Source: Chloroflexota bacterium
GTDB taxonomy: Bacteria; Chloroflexota; Dehalococcoidia; Lucifugimonadales; Lucifugimonadaceae
NCBI GenBank assembly: GCA_018649665.1
Contig: JABIHL010000062.1
Location: 1 to 35,901, forward strand
DNA length: 35,901 bases
Reading direction: 5' to 3'
Within the stretch, counting starts at the first letter, position 1. Each line of letters opens with the position of its first letter. The notes beneath the pieces are model-generated. The model saw only the letters and a list, made by a program, of their open reading frames with translations. It was not told the DNA's origin and searched no databases. Positions 7,584-15,974 of this stretch are shown one piece after another. The translations under genes and the position numbers were made by a program.

Positions 7584-8996
7584 TTAGTCGACCCGTTTGT
7601 ATAGAAATCCGCCGAGTCTGAACGACTCTGCTTTGCCACTCAAATCAAGTGTGAACTCGGCGAGTTCGCCAGCCCCCCGACCACCAACCGTTCGGAACGA
7701 ATTTGCGGCGCTCACCGCAGGATCAGAAGCCAGTCCTGCTGGGCCATGAAGTGTGTAGTCGCCCTTGCGAGGAGCACCAAGCACGAAGCCAGATTCGCCG
7801 TAAGCGACATCGACGTACGCACCGGGTTCTGCCCAGTACCTGCCGGTGTACTTTGCCGCATCACTTTCGGAAACGTCGGTGAACGGCGTTTCTTTGAGTT
7901 CGGGCAATGGGCCCAATTCTCGAATCACAAGTTCAGCTATGTCTTCGGCAAGAACGTAGGGAGTTGGTGCTGGCCAGATATTCGCCAATATAACTACGCC
8001 TGTCTGCGCAGGAATGCTGAACACCATATTGGATGCGTAGCCCTGAATGCCACCGCCGTGATTGTGAAGCACCAGATCGTCACGTCGATTCATGCGCCAC
8101 GATATTGCTTGGCCGTTCGACCAGTCGTTCGAGAGATAGACCGCACGATGCATTTCGGCGAGCGTCGAAGCCGATAGCACTTTGGACGGATGGGTTTGAC
8201 GACCCGAGGTGAACTGGAACGACATCCACTTGGCGAGGTCTTCAACATTTGAGTGAAGCTGTCCTGCTGCAGATATGCCTTGAAGCGATGCATAAGGGGC
8301 GTCACGAAGATCCGATTCGCCCGGAAGAGGATGGCTGTACCCGTTGGCTTTCAATTCAGCCTGATCAGCATCCAAATCGAATCGAGTATTGGTGAGTCCA
8401 AGCGGGTCCGTGATTTCTTCGTAAATGTACTGCTCGTACGGCAGTCCACTGAGTTCCTCTATGACATGCCCGAGAAGCCCTACCGCTAGGTTCGAGTACT
8501 TCCACTGGCTATCTTGTGGAATGACGACGTCGATATCGGAGAGATTGTCGAGCAGCTCTTCACCTGTTGGGAACGATGGCGCGTTCCAGTCGGTAAGCGG
8601 ATGTTCGGTACGCAACCCAGAGTAGTGCGTCATCAGTCTGCGCAGAGTCACACCTTCTAGTGTTCCTCGAAGTGCGTTGGCGATAGTGAAATCAGGCATG
8701 TGAACGAGCAGTGGATCATCAAGTTCAAGCTGACCCAGATCTCGCAATTGCAATATCGCTGTGCCGGTGAACGTCTTCGTGATCGAAGCGACCCGAGAGA
8801 TTGTTTGCGCAGTTGGCGGCTTGTCTGCACCTACTGCCTGCGTACCAAACGAGTAGTAGCCGACTAGAGAATCGCCACGGACGACTCCGATCGAGAGTCC
8901 GGGGACACGGTCTTGAGTCATTGACGCTGAAGCGAGCTCAGCGATTTTTGATTCCAGTGCAGATAGATCGTTACCGCTAGCCAACAGAGCCCCCAA
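7584..8996 (-). CDS. Serine hydrolase of the beta-lactamase/penicillin-binding (class C-like) family
   Basis: A 470-residue protein with the three family motifs: SxxK as SITK at 71-74, YxN as YSN at 167-169, and a HNHGGG block near 300 in the KTG/HxG position. The C-terminal domain (about 350-470) is the beta-rich extension common in EstB-like esterases and D-aminopeptidases. No export signal is seen, so a cytoplasmic esterase or peptidase is more likely than a true beta-lactamase. The start is uncertain. TTG 8996 is the first possible one, and TTG four codons later has GGGGG five bases upstream. The upstream gene's terminator lies only about 10 bases before this start. It is probably co-transcribed with the DUF885 gene. 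Confidence 0.88.
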   Translation of the reverse strand: MGALLASGNDLSALESKIAELASASMTQDRVPGLSIGVVRGDSLVGYYSFGTQAVGADKPPTAQTISRVASITKTFTGTAILQLRDLGQLELDDPLLVHMPDFTIANALRGTLEGVTLRRLMTHYSGLRTEHPLTDWNAPSFPTGEELLDNLSDIDVVIPQDSQWKYSNLAVGLLGHVIEELSGLPYEQYIYEEITDPLGLTNTRFDLDADQAELKANGYSHPLPGESDLRDAPYASLQGISAAGQLHSNVEDLAKWMSFQFTSGRQTHPSKVLSASTLAEMHRAVYLSNDWSNGQAISWRMNRRDDLVLHNHGGGIQGYASNMVFSIPAQTGVVILANIWPAPTPYVLAEDIAELVIRELGPLPELKETPFTDVSESDAAKYTGRYWAEPGAYVDVAYGESGFVLGAPRKGDYTLHGPAGLASDPAVSAANSFRTVGGRGAGELAEFTLDLSGKAESFRLGGFLYKRVD

Positions 8997-9005
8997 ACCA
9001 AGCTT

Positions 9006-9035
9006 AAATAAAACGACACCTAATAATAGGTGTCG
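9006..9035 (-). terminator. Intrinsic terminator of the coiled-coil gene
   Basis: On the minus strand CGACACCTA-TTAT-TAGGTGTCG (9014-9035) is a perfect 9-bp stem followed by TTTTATTT. It lies 59 bases after the stop of the 9095-9619 gene and ends about 10 bases before the next start. Confidence 0.8.
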
Positions 9036-9094
9036 CTAGATTACTTCCACAGCAAGCTATATGGGAGCGTTTTGAGCTCTCAGAACCATTGCCA

Positions 9095-9619
9095 TTAGGC
9101 TGATTTCGGTGCTGCTTTTGCCTGTGCGGCCTTCACGAGTTGCTCAATAAGCTGGAACACTTGCTTCTCGTACATCCTCATACGGTCTTCGATACCGCGC
9201 TCCGTTGTGCGTTTTACACGGATCGTCTGCTTGATTCCGTCTACGCTCTGAAGGGCAGTCTGATAGTCATCTTCGAGATCACTTAATGCGATTTTCAGAT
9301 CCTTATTGAAGGCAGTGCCATCAGCATCCGGGTTCTGATTGAGCATGTCTTGTTTCGCATCTTCGAACTCAATCTTGATTCCATCGGCGTGTCGCTTTTT
9401 GTTGTCGATCAAATCCTGGTATTTATCAAGCTGGGCGAGAAGATCGTTTTTCTCTTTGCTGACATTTCTCAACTCAGCAACACGTGGTTCGATCTTAATC
9501 ATGATGCCGCTGACTTGTTCGGCTACGAATGCGCTGCGAGTCGGTTTACCAGTCTTCCCGGTTTTACCGAGGTGGGTCATGAGAGAGTGGATTCTTCGGT
9601 CGTCTGTCCAGTGCGCCAT
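9095..9619 (-). CDS. Coiled-coil protein of unknown function
   Basis: A 174-residue soluble protein. The first 35 residues are basic and carry GKTGKTGK. From about 45 to 165 the sequence is heptad-like and highly charged (ELRNVSKEKNDLLAQLDKYQDLI; IKQTIRVKRTTERGIEDRMRMYEKQ), predicting long helical coiled coils. The tail is Ala/Lys-rich (AAQAKAAPKSA). There are no cysteines, signal peptide or enzymatic motifs. ATG 9619 is the only good start, with GGGAG about a dozen bases upstream. It has its own terminator and is divergent from the catabolic operon, so it is probably a single-gene unit. I do not recognise the family; a structural or nucleoid-associated role is possible but unsupported. Confidence 0.7.
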   Translation of the reverse strand: MAHWTDDRRIHSLMTHLGKTGKTGKPTRSAFVAEQVSGIMIKIEPRVAELRNVSKEKNDLLAQLDKYQDLIDNKKRHADGIKIEFEDAKQDMLNQNPDADGTAFNKDLKIALSDLEDDYQTALQSVDGIKQTIRVKRTTERGIEDRMRMYEKQVFQLIEQLVKAAQAKAAPKSA

Positions 9620-9913
9620 GGGTTGTGTATGTGCTCCCGCGGGATTAGCCGCAACTTACGTAACTGTTATCAGCAGACAAGGAGGAATTGATATCTCCAT
9701 TTTCGCTAACAAACGTGCTCGCCGTCACTGTGTAGGTTCCAATTTGACTAGGAGGAATGTCCTATTGCGGTATTTCTTCTGCGACTAGGGGAAAGTCACA
9801 TGTACCATCCATTCAGGGCTATCTCACGACACGTAAATCGAACTCGCGCGTTGTAGATATGATCTTCGTTTATGATCACGCCTACAAATAATTTCGGGGA
9901 CATTGGCAAGAAT

Positions 9914-11029
9914 ATGAAAATCACCGACATCACTATCGATGTGATCGAACGAAACACCGTCTCGGTACGGGTTCAAGATGAGAGAAGTGATCTTGGTGGC
10001 ACAACTACACAAGGTGTACTCAGGGTTCAAACCGATGCCGGCATCGAAGGGCACGCTTTCGTTGGCGATCAGGGCGCAGATTCGTCGCAGCGTATGGCAT
10101 CGATCATCAAAATCCTAAAACCAGCGATGATGGGGCGCGAACCGTCGGATCGAGAGTGGCTGTGGAATCAACTTTCGGTGATAGCTGGTCACGGTTCGGC
10201 TATCGAGCCGGTATGGGCTCCCCTCGACGTTGCACTGTGGGATATCGAGGGCAAGTCGGCAGGTCAACCAATTCACAAACTGCTCGGCACTGCACGTAAC
10301 GAAGTCCCTCTATACGCCACGTATCCACCTCGACATGGAACTGTTGAAGGTTTCGTCGATGAGGCTCTTCAATTGAAGGATGAAGGATTTAGAGCGTACA
10401 AGATTCACCCCGGACCTCTCCACTACAAGCAGGCAGCTATCGCCGCCGCGAAGGTGAGAGAAGCTGTTGGCGATGAAATGACATTAATGCTCGACCGCAA
10501 CCACGGTTATACGTTCAGAGAGGCTCTCTACGTTGGGCAAGCTCTCGATGAGAACGACTACTTTTGGTACGAAGATCCGATCCCAGCAAACGACATAGAG
10601 TCGATCACCGAGCTATCGAATCGGCTCGATACCCCGTTGAACATGAGCGACACGACTGGCTTCCTGTTCCACGAAGCAGCAAGCTTCCTTCAGAACAGCA
10701 CAACTCGACTAATACGTGGAACGGTTCGTAAGATCGGAATCACCGGTCTTAAAAAACAGATGTCGATGGTCGAAGGGTTCCACAAGATTTGCGAAGTTGG
10801 ACTAGCCGGTAATTCGGCGCTTAACGCAGCGAACCTGCACGTAATCATGTCGTCGATGAACTGTACTTACTTCGAATACTGGCTTCCGAAGGAAGTTCAT
10901 CAGTGGGGCGTAAAAGAGCAACTGAAGATTAATAAGAACGGAAACCTCGACGCTCCGACGGGGCCCGGTCTCGGAATAGAACTCGACGAAGAGTGGATCA
11001 CTGCGCACAAAGTTGCCACTCTTTCTTGA
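9914..11029 (+). CDS. Enolase-superfamily (mandelate racemase/muconate lactonizing-like) enzyme
   Basis: A 371-residue enolase-superfamily protein: capping domain from about 1 to 130, then a beta/alpha barrel. Visible barrel landmarks are KIH (Lys163, His165) as a KxH general-acid/base pair, Asp194 in MLDRNHGY, Glu220 in YEDPIP and Asp246 in NMSDTTG as likely magnesium ligands, and GITG near 275. The usual Asp-His dyad of the mandelate racemase subgroup is not evident, since Thr270 occupies the Asp position. ATG 9914 is preferred over ATG 9872 because homologues typically begin with MKITD-like sequence and GGGGA lies upstream. It heads a five-gene operon. It probably dehydrates or epimerises an acid sugar or related carboxylate. 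Confidence 0.88.
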   Translation: MKITDITIDVIERNTVSVRVQDERSDLGGTTTQGVLRVQTDAGIEGHAFVGDQGADSSQRMASIIKILKPAMMGREPSDREWLWNQLSVIAGHGSAIEPVWAPLDVALWDIEGKSAGQPIHKLLGTARNEVPLYATYPPRHGTVEGFVDEALQLKDEGFRAYKIHPGPLHYKQAAIAAAKVREAVGDEMTLMLDRNHGYTFREALYVGQALDENDYFWYEDPIPANDIESITELSNRLDTPLNMSDTTGFLFHEAASFLQNSTTRLIRGTVRKIGITGLKKQMSMVEGFHKICEVGLAGNSALNAANLHVIMSSMNCTYFEYWLPKEVHQWGVKEQLKINKNGNLDAPTGPGLGIELDEEWITAHKVATLS

Positions 11030-11063
11030 AACAATACCTGCCCACACGGCGTATGCTTTCGCA

Positions 11064-11324
11064 ATGAAATCAGCAGTGTCCAGTCAAGCAGTCGAGAGCA
11101 CCACGCCGAACATCGACGGATTCGAGATAAAACGACGTCCGATTGTTGGCTTTGGACTACTAATGTCGTCAATCATTGGCTCGCTTGCCGTATTGATTTA
11201 TTTCGGTGCTTGGGCATCGTCCGACCGTATCGAAAATCGAGCACTTGCAGCCGGTGTTCCCGAATCTCAAGCAGAGGGCAAATGGTGGGAAGACGGACTC
11301 ATGCTCGCCTGTCCGCTTCACTAG
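11064..11324 (+). CDS. Small single-pass membrane protein
   Basis: An 86-residue protein with one hydrophobic segment (about 34-54, GFGLLMSSIIGSLAVLIYFGAW) flanked by a positively charged IKRRP on the N-terminal side. The tail is a short soluble domain ending GKWWEDGLMLACPLH. ATG 11064 is chosen; an upstream in-frame start would overlap the previous gene's end and gives an unlikely N-terminus. It lies 34 bases after the enolase-family gene and 9 bases before the MFS gene, so it is co-transcribed with both. Its size and place suggest an accessory subunit or assembly factor of the carrier, but this is inferred from position only. I do not recognise a family. Confidence 0.65.
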   Translation: MKSAVSSQAVESTTPNIDGFEIKRRPIVGFGLLMSSIIGSLAVLIYFGAWASSDRIENRALAAGVPESQAEGKWWEDGLMLACPLH

Positions 11325-11333
11325 CAATTAACC

Positions 11334-12707
11334 ATGCGAAACGCAGCACTTTGGTTTGATAGACGCTTCGGCCTCGAAGAACACACAATCGCTCACTATG
11401 CATGGGTGATAGTAGCGATCGCGGGCGTCGTACAAATGGTCGGCGCTGCGATTCGCATGGCGTTCGGGGTGCTTATTGATCCGCTTGTAGAAACGTTTGG
11501 CTGGACGCCCGGTTCTATCGGTCTTGCCTATGCTCTGATGTCTATCGTCACTGCTTTGGCATCCCCATTGGGCGGATACCTTGGAAACCGGTTCGGTGCA
11601 CGTCGAACGATGATGGCAGGTACGGTTCTTTTCTTCATTGGAATGATGTGGACTTCTCAGACTCAACAAATCTGGGAGTTGTACGTTGCCTACGGAATCG
11701 TTTTTGGTATTTCTCAGGCGTTGCTTCTAGTTCCGGTAGTACCTGCCGTCGCATCGTGGTTCAGGCGGCATCTCGGTCTTGGCACCGGAATTATGATGGT
11801 GTCGTGGAGCTTGGGTCCAGCGCTTGTGGTTCAAGTATTAGCAGTGCTTTTCGAAAACGTCGGCTGGAGTCAGGCATTCGTGATCGTTGGAGTGGTCGGA
11901 ACAGGCACGCTGATATTCATTTTGCTGTTCTTCAAGAACACCCCTGAAGACGCCGGAAAAACGGCTTACGGAACCTACAAAACCGATAATCCGCTAATGA
12001 CCAGCGGCAACGTGTTCGTCTCGACCCAGAAGGAATTTCAGGGGTTCGTGTACAAAACGAACGCATTCTGGAATTTGATCAATATCCACTTCCTTGGGTG
12101 CGTCGGACACGCCGTAATACTGGTCGGAATCATCCCGCTCGGTATTTCAAAGGGGCTTGGACCACTGACTGCTGCCGGTGTTCTGACAACTATTTCGATA
12201 GTCAGTGTTGCGACTCGATTCGGAGCTCCCGTGCTGTCTGAACGCATGAGCCCGAAAATTGTCATGTTCATCTCGTTCTTCGGCCAGGGCGTTGGCGTAT
12301 TCCTTTTGCTCACAGCCAACTCGACGCTCGACTTCTACATCTTCGCTGTGGTTTGGGCGATTCCTTACGGGGGTGAAGGCACAGCGTTCCCGGTATTGAT
12401 TCGAAAGTACTTCGGACACACTCCCATGGGCACGACTTACGGATGGCAACTACTTGGTGCAGGACTCGGCATGGCTCTCGGCGGAGTCATCCCCGGCATC
12501 GTGTTCGACATCACGGGAACGTACACATGGGCGATTATTTTGTCGGCGGTATTCAGCCTCGCTGGGTCAATTGCAATTCTTCTTCTCGAGAACACGAGAA
12601 GGCAGTTGATACCAAACTGGCCCGAGATGGAAGCGAAGCCTACTTCCGGCGAAGTTTCGTCTGCCACGATTGGTAGTGCCGAACCGGGCATTGCTGGTGG
12701 GAACTGA
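11334..12707 (+). CDS. MFS transporter, oxalate/formate- or monocarboxylate-type
   Basis: A 457-residue major facilitator with about twelve hydrophobic segments. It carries the MFS signature in the loop after helix 2 (GGYLGNRFGARRTM, about 82-95) and a long central loop (about 200-250). Overall organisation and motifs such as YGIVFGISQALLLVP resemble the oxalate/formate antiporter and monocarboxylate carrier families. The C-terminal 30 residues are soluble and Ser/Gly-rich. It sits in the middle of the catabolic operon, between the small membrane protein and the SelA-like lyase. It most likely imports the carboxylate degraded by its neighbours, possibly by exchange with a product. The substrate is not determinable. 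Confidence 0.88.
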   Translation: MRNAALWFDRRFGLEEHTIAHYAWVIVAIAGVVQMVGAAIRMAFGVLIDPLVETFGWTPGSIGLAYALMSIVTALASPLGGYLGNRFGARRTMMAGTVLFFIGMMWTSQTQQIWELYVAYGIVFGISQALLLVPVVPAVASWFRRHLGLGTGIMMVSWSLGPALVVQVLAVLFENVGWSQAFVIVGVVGTGTLIFILLFFKNTPEDAGKTAYGTYKTDNPLMTSGNVFVSTQKEFQGFVYKTNAFWNLINIHFLGCVGHAVILVGIIPLGISKGLGPLTAAGVLTTISIVSVATRFGAPVLSERMSPKIVMFISFFGQGVGVFLLLTANSTLDFYIFAVVWAIPYGGEGTAFPVLIRKYFGHTPMGTTYGWQLLGAGLGMALGGVIPGIVFDITGTYTWAIILSAVFSLAGSIAILLLENTRRQLIPNWPEMEAKPTSGEVSSATIGSAEPGIAGGN

Positions 12708-12711
12708 TTCG

Positions 12712-13887
12712 TTGACAGCAAGAAGTGGACATGGTTCATCAGAAATACTTAGCGGCCGATCGATAATCGATGACCTAGGAGTCACTCCGCTAATCAACGC
12801 TGGCGGACCCAACACTAAGAATTCTGGTTCACGACCTCGACCAGAAGCCATCGCAGCAATGGAAGCGATGAGCGAAGTGTTTGTCGATATGGACGAACTA
12901 TTACTCGCAGCCGGTGAACGGATCGCTGAAATTACTGGTAACGAGGCAGCGACGATTACGTCGGGGGCATCGGGTGGCTTAGTGGTTCAAGCGGCCGTCG
13001 CTATGGCAAAAGGCGATCCTGACCGGATTGCACAACTTCCTATCACCAGTGGAATGCCAAGCGAGTTAATCATCCAGCGTGGGCATCGGTTTATTTACGA
13101 CCACCTATATCTCGCACCCGGCTCTAGATTTGTTGAAGTTGGTCGCCCCAACGACTGCACCATAGATGAAATCGAAGCTGCGATTACGGCAGAGACTGCC
13201 GGACTAATCCACCTTGAGTCACCATTCAAGAGTCATGTCGCTGTTCCTCTAACCGATCTAGCAGAACTAGCTCACAATCACGGACTTCCCGTGCTAGCCG
13301 ATTGTGCGTCTATGCTGCCGCCCCGCATAAATCTAACTAGGTTTACAAGCCAAGGTGCCGATCTCGTTAGCTTCTCAGGGGGCAAAGCTGTTCGTGGTCC
13401 CCAGAGCACAGGATTCCTTGTAGGTAAGCCTGAATGGATCGAATACGCACGGTTGAATAATGCACCCAACCTCGGTGTGACTCGGGCCCAGAAGGTTTCC
13501 AAAGAAGAGATCGCAGGGTTGCTTGCCGCTCTTGAGGCGTTCACGAGTATCGATGAAGAAGCTGAAACCAAAAACTATCGAGCGCAGATGAATTTCGTCG
13601 TTGACCAGATCGCCGAAATTCCCGGAATAATGGCCAAAATCGAGCACAATTACGACCACTACATCCCGCACGCGGTGGTAACGTTCGCCGAAAACTGGAA
13701 AGGTCCCAGCTACACAGACATCGCCGATCGCATGAAGGCCGCCGAACCACGTGTATACGTGGCGGTCGACTACCGTGATCCAGTAAAGAAAATGTGGATT
13801 GACCCGCTGAATCTTCAAGATGGCGAGGTTGAAATTGTTGCCGATCAGTTCAGAAAAATATTGATCGACGGCGCTTCAGGCAAATAG
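12712..13887 (+). CDS. SelA-like PLP-dependent lyase/transferase (D-glucosaminate-6-phosphate ammonia lyase type)
   Basis: A 391-residue fold-type I PLP enzyme of the SelA-like group (COG1921). Visible features are GVTPLINAGGPNT near 22, the TSGASGGLV phosphate-binding turn near 84, Asp in PVLADCAS near 193 contacting the pyridine nitrogen, and the PLP lysine Lys225 in VSFSGGKAVRGPQS. It lacks the N-terminal tRNA-binding region of true selenocysteine synthase, so it is probably a catabolic lyase. TTG 12712 is chosen as start: it lies four bases after the MFS stop with GGTGGGA just upstream, whereas the longer reading overlaps the carrier. The context of enolase-family dehydration followed by PLP and ThDP chemistry suggests breakdown of an amino or hydroxy acid. 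Confidence 0.86.
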   Translation: MTARSGHGSSEILSGRSIIDDLGVTPLINAGGPNTKNSGSRPRPEAIAAMEAMSEVFVDMDELLLAAGERIAEITGNEAATITSGASGGLVVQAAVAMAKGDPDRIAQLPITSGMPSELIIQRGHRFIYDHLYLAPGSRFVEVGRPNDCTIDEIEAAITAETAGLIHLESPFKSHVAVPLTDLAELAHNHGLPVLADCASMLPPRINLTRFTSQGADLVSFSGGKAVRGPQSTGFLVGKPEWIEYARLNNAPNLGVTRAQKVSKEEIAGLLAALEAFTSIDEEAETKNYRAQMNFVVDQIAEIPGIMAKIEHNYDHYIPHAVVTFAENWKGPSYTDIADRMKAAEPRVYVAVDYRDPVKKMWIDPLNLQDGEVEIVADQFRKILIDGASGK

Positions 13888-13938
13888 CACTAAAGCACAA
13901 GCAGATAACTACTAGCGAATCGAAGAGGTACTTAGGTT

Positions 13939-15597
13939 TTGGCACGCATCGCAGGCAAGCACGCACTTCTCAAAATGTTCGAAGCAGAAGGTGTCGAATA
14001 CATGTTCGGCAACCCCGGCACGAGCGAAGCACCAATGATGGCAGTGATGGATCAATATCCATCGATTGAATATGTGCTGGTGCTGCAAGAAGGGGTGGCT
14101 GTCGGATTAGCAGAGGGCTATGCCCGCTCAACCGGCAAAGTTCCGCTCGTAAGCCTTCACATCGACAATGGAATGTCGAACGGTTTGTCGCTAATGATCG
14201 ACCAGCTCTACGGTGGAACCCCAATGGTCATGACCGCCGGGAACAAGGACATCAGGAAGCTCGCTCCGGGTCGATCCGATCTTGCTGATATGGCGCGCCC
14301 GTACGCAAAGTGGAGCACCGAGATAACTCACGCCGAGCAAGTTCCTTCGGTAATACGCCGCGCTTTTCAAGAGGCACGAACAGCCCCGACTGGACCTACA
14401 TTCGTTGCGATGTCGGCAAACGCGTTCGATGACGTTGCTGAAATGGACCTCATACCGTCTGCCCCTGTAGATATTTCGCCGTCGGCAGACCCCGAGCTTA
14501 TTGACCAGATATGCGGACTTGTGGCTGGCGCAGATCGCCCGATTCTTATCGTTGGTGATCGTGTTTCTGATACCAACGGCACGGCGGCGGCAGTTGCGGT
14601 TGCTGAAGCAGGTGGAATGCGAGCCTACGGACACGGATCGAACGAGATCAACTTCCCTGCAGATCATCCGCTGTGGCAGGGCAACTTGAACATGCGAACT
14701 GCCGAAGCTGTGGCTGCGGTTAGAGCCGCCGATGTCGTGGTGGCAGTCGGTTGTCCTGTGTTTGAGGATTTTTTCTATCAACCCGGCCAGTTCGTAGCAG
14801 CTAATTCGAAGTTGGTTCATATTGATATCAACTCGGGCGCTATCGGAAAGTCCGAACCGACCGATCTCGGTATTCTCGCCTCACCAGGCAAGGCACTTGG
14901 TCAACTCGCAGAAGCCCTTCAAGTCAGCCTGAACGGCTCACAGTCAGAAGCTGCGGCGGGGCGTAAACAAGAAGCAGCAGCAGAAAGCGCTGCACGAATC
15001 GAGGCATTCAGGCAGCTTGCCGGAATGACAGCCAAGGGTCGACCAATGTCGCCAGCGATGATGGCAAACCACCTTGCGAAGGCACTACCAGATAATTCTG
15101 CTGTGTTCAACGATTCAGTGAGCACTGGTGGTCATATCTTCGATGCGCTCTCGCCATCGGCTCAAGGCACCTACTACGGATGCCGTGGACAGGCAATCGG
15201 CTGGGGCATGGGCGCTGTGATGGGCGTGAAGCTCGGAAGCCCAGACCGTCCCGCAATTGGCGTTATTGGCGACGGCAGTGCGATTATGACGGTTCAGGCG
15301 TTGTGGACGGCAGTCAACTCAGAAATTCCTGCGGTGTTCGTTATCTGCAACAACGCTTCGTACCGGGTGCTGAAAGTGAATATGAATCACTACCACCGAC
15401 TTAATGAGTTGCAGCAGCCTGATTCGTACTTTGCGATGGACTTCCCAAATCCGATCGACTTCGCTGCACAGGCGCAGGCATACGGAATGCAAGGCATTCG
15501 AGTTGAAGACCCTGCCGATATCGATTCAGCGGTGAATTCGGCAATAGACTCCGGCAAACCTGCGGTAATCGACATGATCATCGACGGTGCTCTTTAA
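13939..15597 (+). CDS. Thiamine-diphosphate enzyme, benzoylformate decarboxylase-like
   Basis: A 552-residue ThDP-dependent enzyme with three domains. Glu51 in VLQEGVAVGLAEGYA is the cofactor-activating glutamate. His74 in SLHIDNGMSNGLSLM matches the catalytic His70 region of benzoylformate decarboxylase. The ThDP/metal motif runs from Gly444-Asp445-Gly446 to Asn471-Asn472. It lacks the FAD-binding features expected of catabolic acetolactate synthases, so a 2-oxoacid decarboxylase or carboligase is more likely. The start is TTG 13939 with AGAGG about ten bases upstream. It closes the operon 51 bases after the SelA-like gene, and a hairpin overlapping the stop codon ends the transcript. It could decarboxylate the 2-oxoacid made by its neighbours. 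Confidence 0.9.
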   Translation: MARIAGKHALLKMFEAEGVEYMFGNPGTSEAPMMAVMDQYPSIEYVLVLQEGVAVGLAEGYARSTGKVPLVSLHIDNGMSNGLSLMIDQLYGGTPMVMTAGNKDIRKLAPGRSDLADMARPYAKWSTEITHAEQVPSVIRRAFQEARTAPTGPTFVAMSANAFDDVAEMDLIPSAPVDISPSADPELIDQICGLVAGADRPILIVGDRVSDTNGTAAAVAVAEAGGMRAYGHGSNEINFPADHPLWQGNLNMRTAEAVAAVRAADVVVAVGCPVFEDFFYQPGQFVAANSKLVHIDINSGAIGKSEPTDLGILASPGKALGQLAEALQVSLNGSQSEAAAGRKQEAAAESAARIEAFRQLAGMTAKGRPMSPAMMANHLAKALPDNSAVFNDSVSTGGHIFDALSPSAQGTYYGCRGQAIGWGMGAVMGVKLGSPDRPAIGVIGDGSAIMTVQALWTAVNSEIPAVFVICNNASYRVLKVNMNHYHRLNELQQPDSYFAMDFPNPIDFAAQAQAYGMQGIRVEDPADIDSAVNSAIDSGKPAVIDMIIDGAL

Positions 15598-15608
15598 GGG
15601 CACGTTTT
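15587..15608 (+). terminator. Intrinsic terminator overlapping the ThDP gene stop codon
   Basis: GTGCTC-TTTAA-GGGCAC (15587-15603) forms a 6-bp stem with one G-U pair, followed by GTTTTC. The stop TAA lies in the loop. It separates the catabolic operon from the chemotaxis cluster. Confidence 0.55.
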
Positions 15609-15974
15609 CAAATGCTCCTGTGATGCGACCTTGTAGCCGGTCGTAAATTCTGCGCGCCTTACTGCAATCATGATTCCCACTGAAATCGTAGTTCGGTATT
15701 ACTCGTGAAAATTGTTTAATGTGATTTCCACAACTCCGAATAGGGAGCTTTACTTGCAGAATTCCGCAAGGCTCTCCCGCTCATTCCCTGATGTCGCGGC
15801 TGATGGGCAGACGTTTACTTGAGTAGTGATGCAAACGGGGATGGTCAGACGTGGGGCACACGTAGATCAGATTCCGGCCGGTGCATTACGGGGTAAACGC
15901 CTCAGAAGAACTTCGCCGAGCGGCTCGTAAGCCTAACGCTGCTGTTCTCTTTGGTAAAACGAAAGCGTTGAATA
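15609..15974 (+). other. Leader region of the chemotaxis cluster
   Basis: 366 bases with no credible ORF. Structure is visible: GGGAGC (15743-15748) with GCTCTCCC (15771-15778), enclosing TTGC/GCAA; ACGTG-GGGCA-CACGT at 15849; and AACGCT (15935-15940) with AGCGTT (15964-15969), ending five bases before the cheA ATG. No known riboswitch consensus matches. Confidence 0.4.

Noticed and set aside
9688-9891. AGGAGG motifs at 9680 and 9750 followed by TTG and ATG micro-ORFs upstream of the enolase-family gene
   Set aside because: The second AGGAGG is only one base from its ATG, and the first yields 15 codons with no recognisable peptide; a leader peptide is possible but unsupported.
12712-13887. 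SelA-like gene taken as the selenocysteine synthase needed by the UGA gene
   Set aside because: It lacks the N-terminal tRNA-binding region of true SelA and sits inside a catabolic operon, so it is better read as a lyase of the wider SelA-like family.
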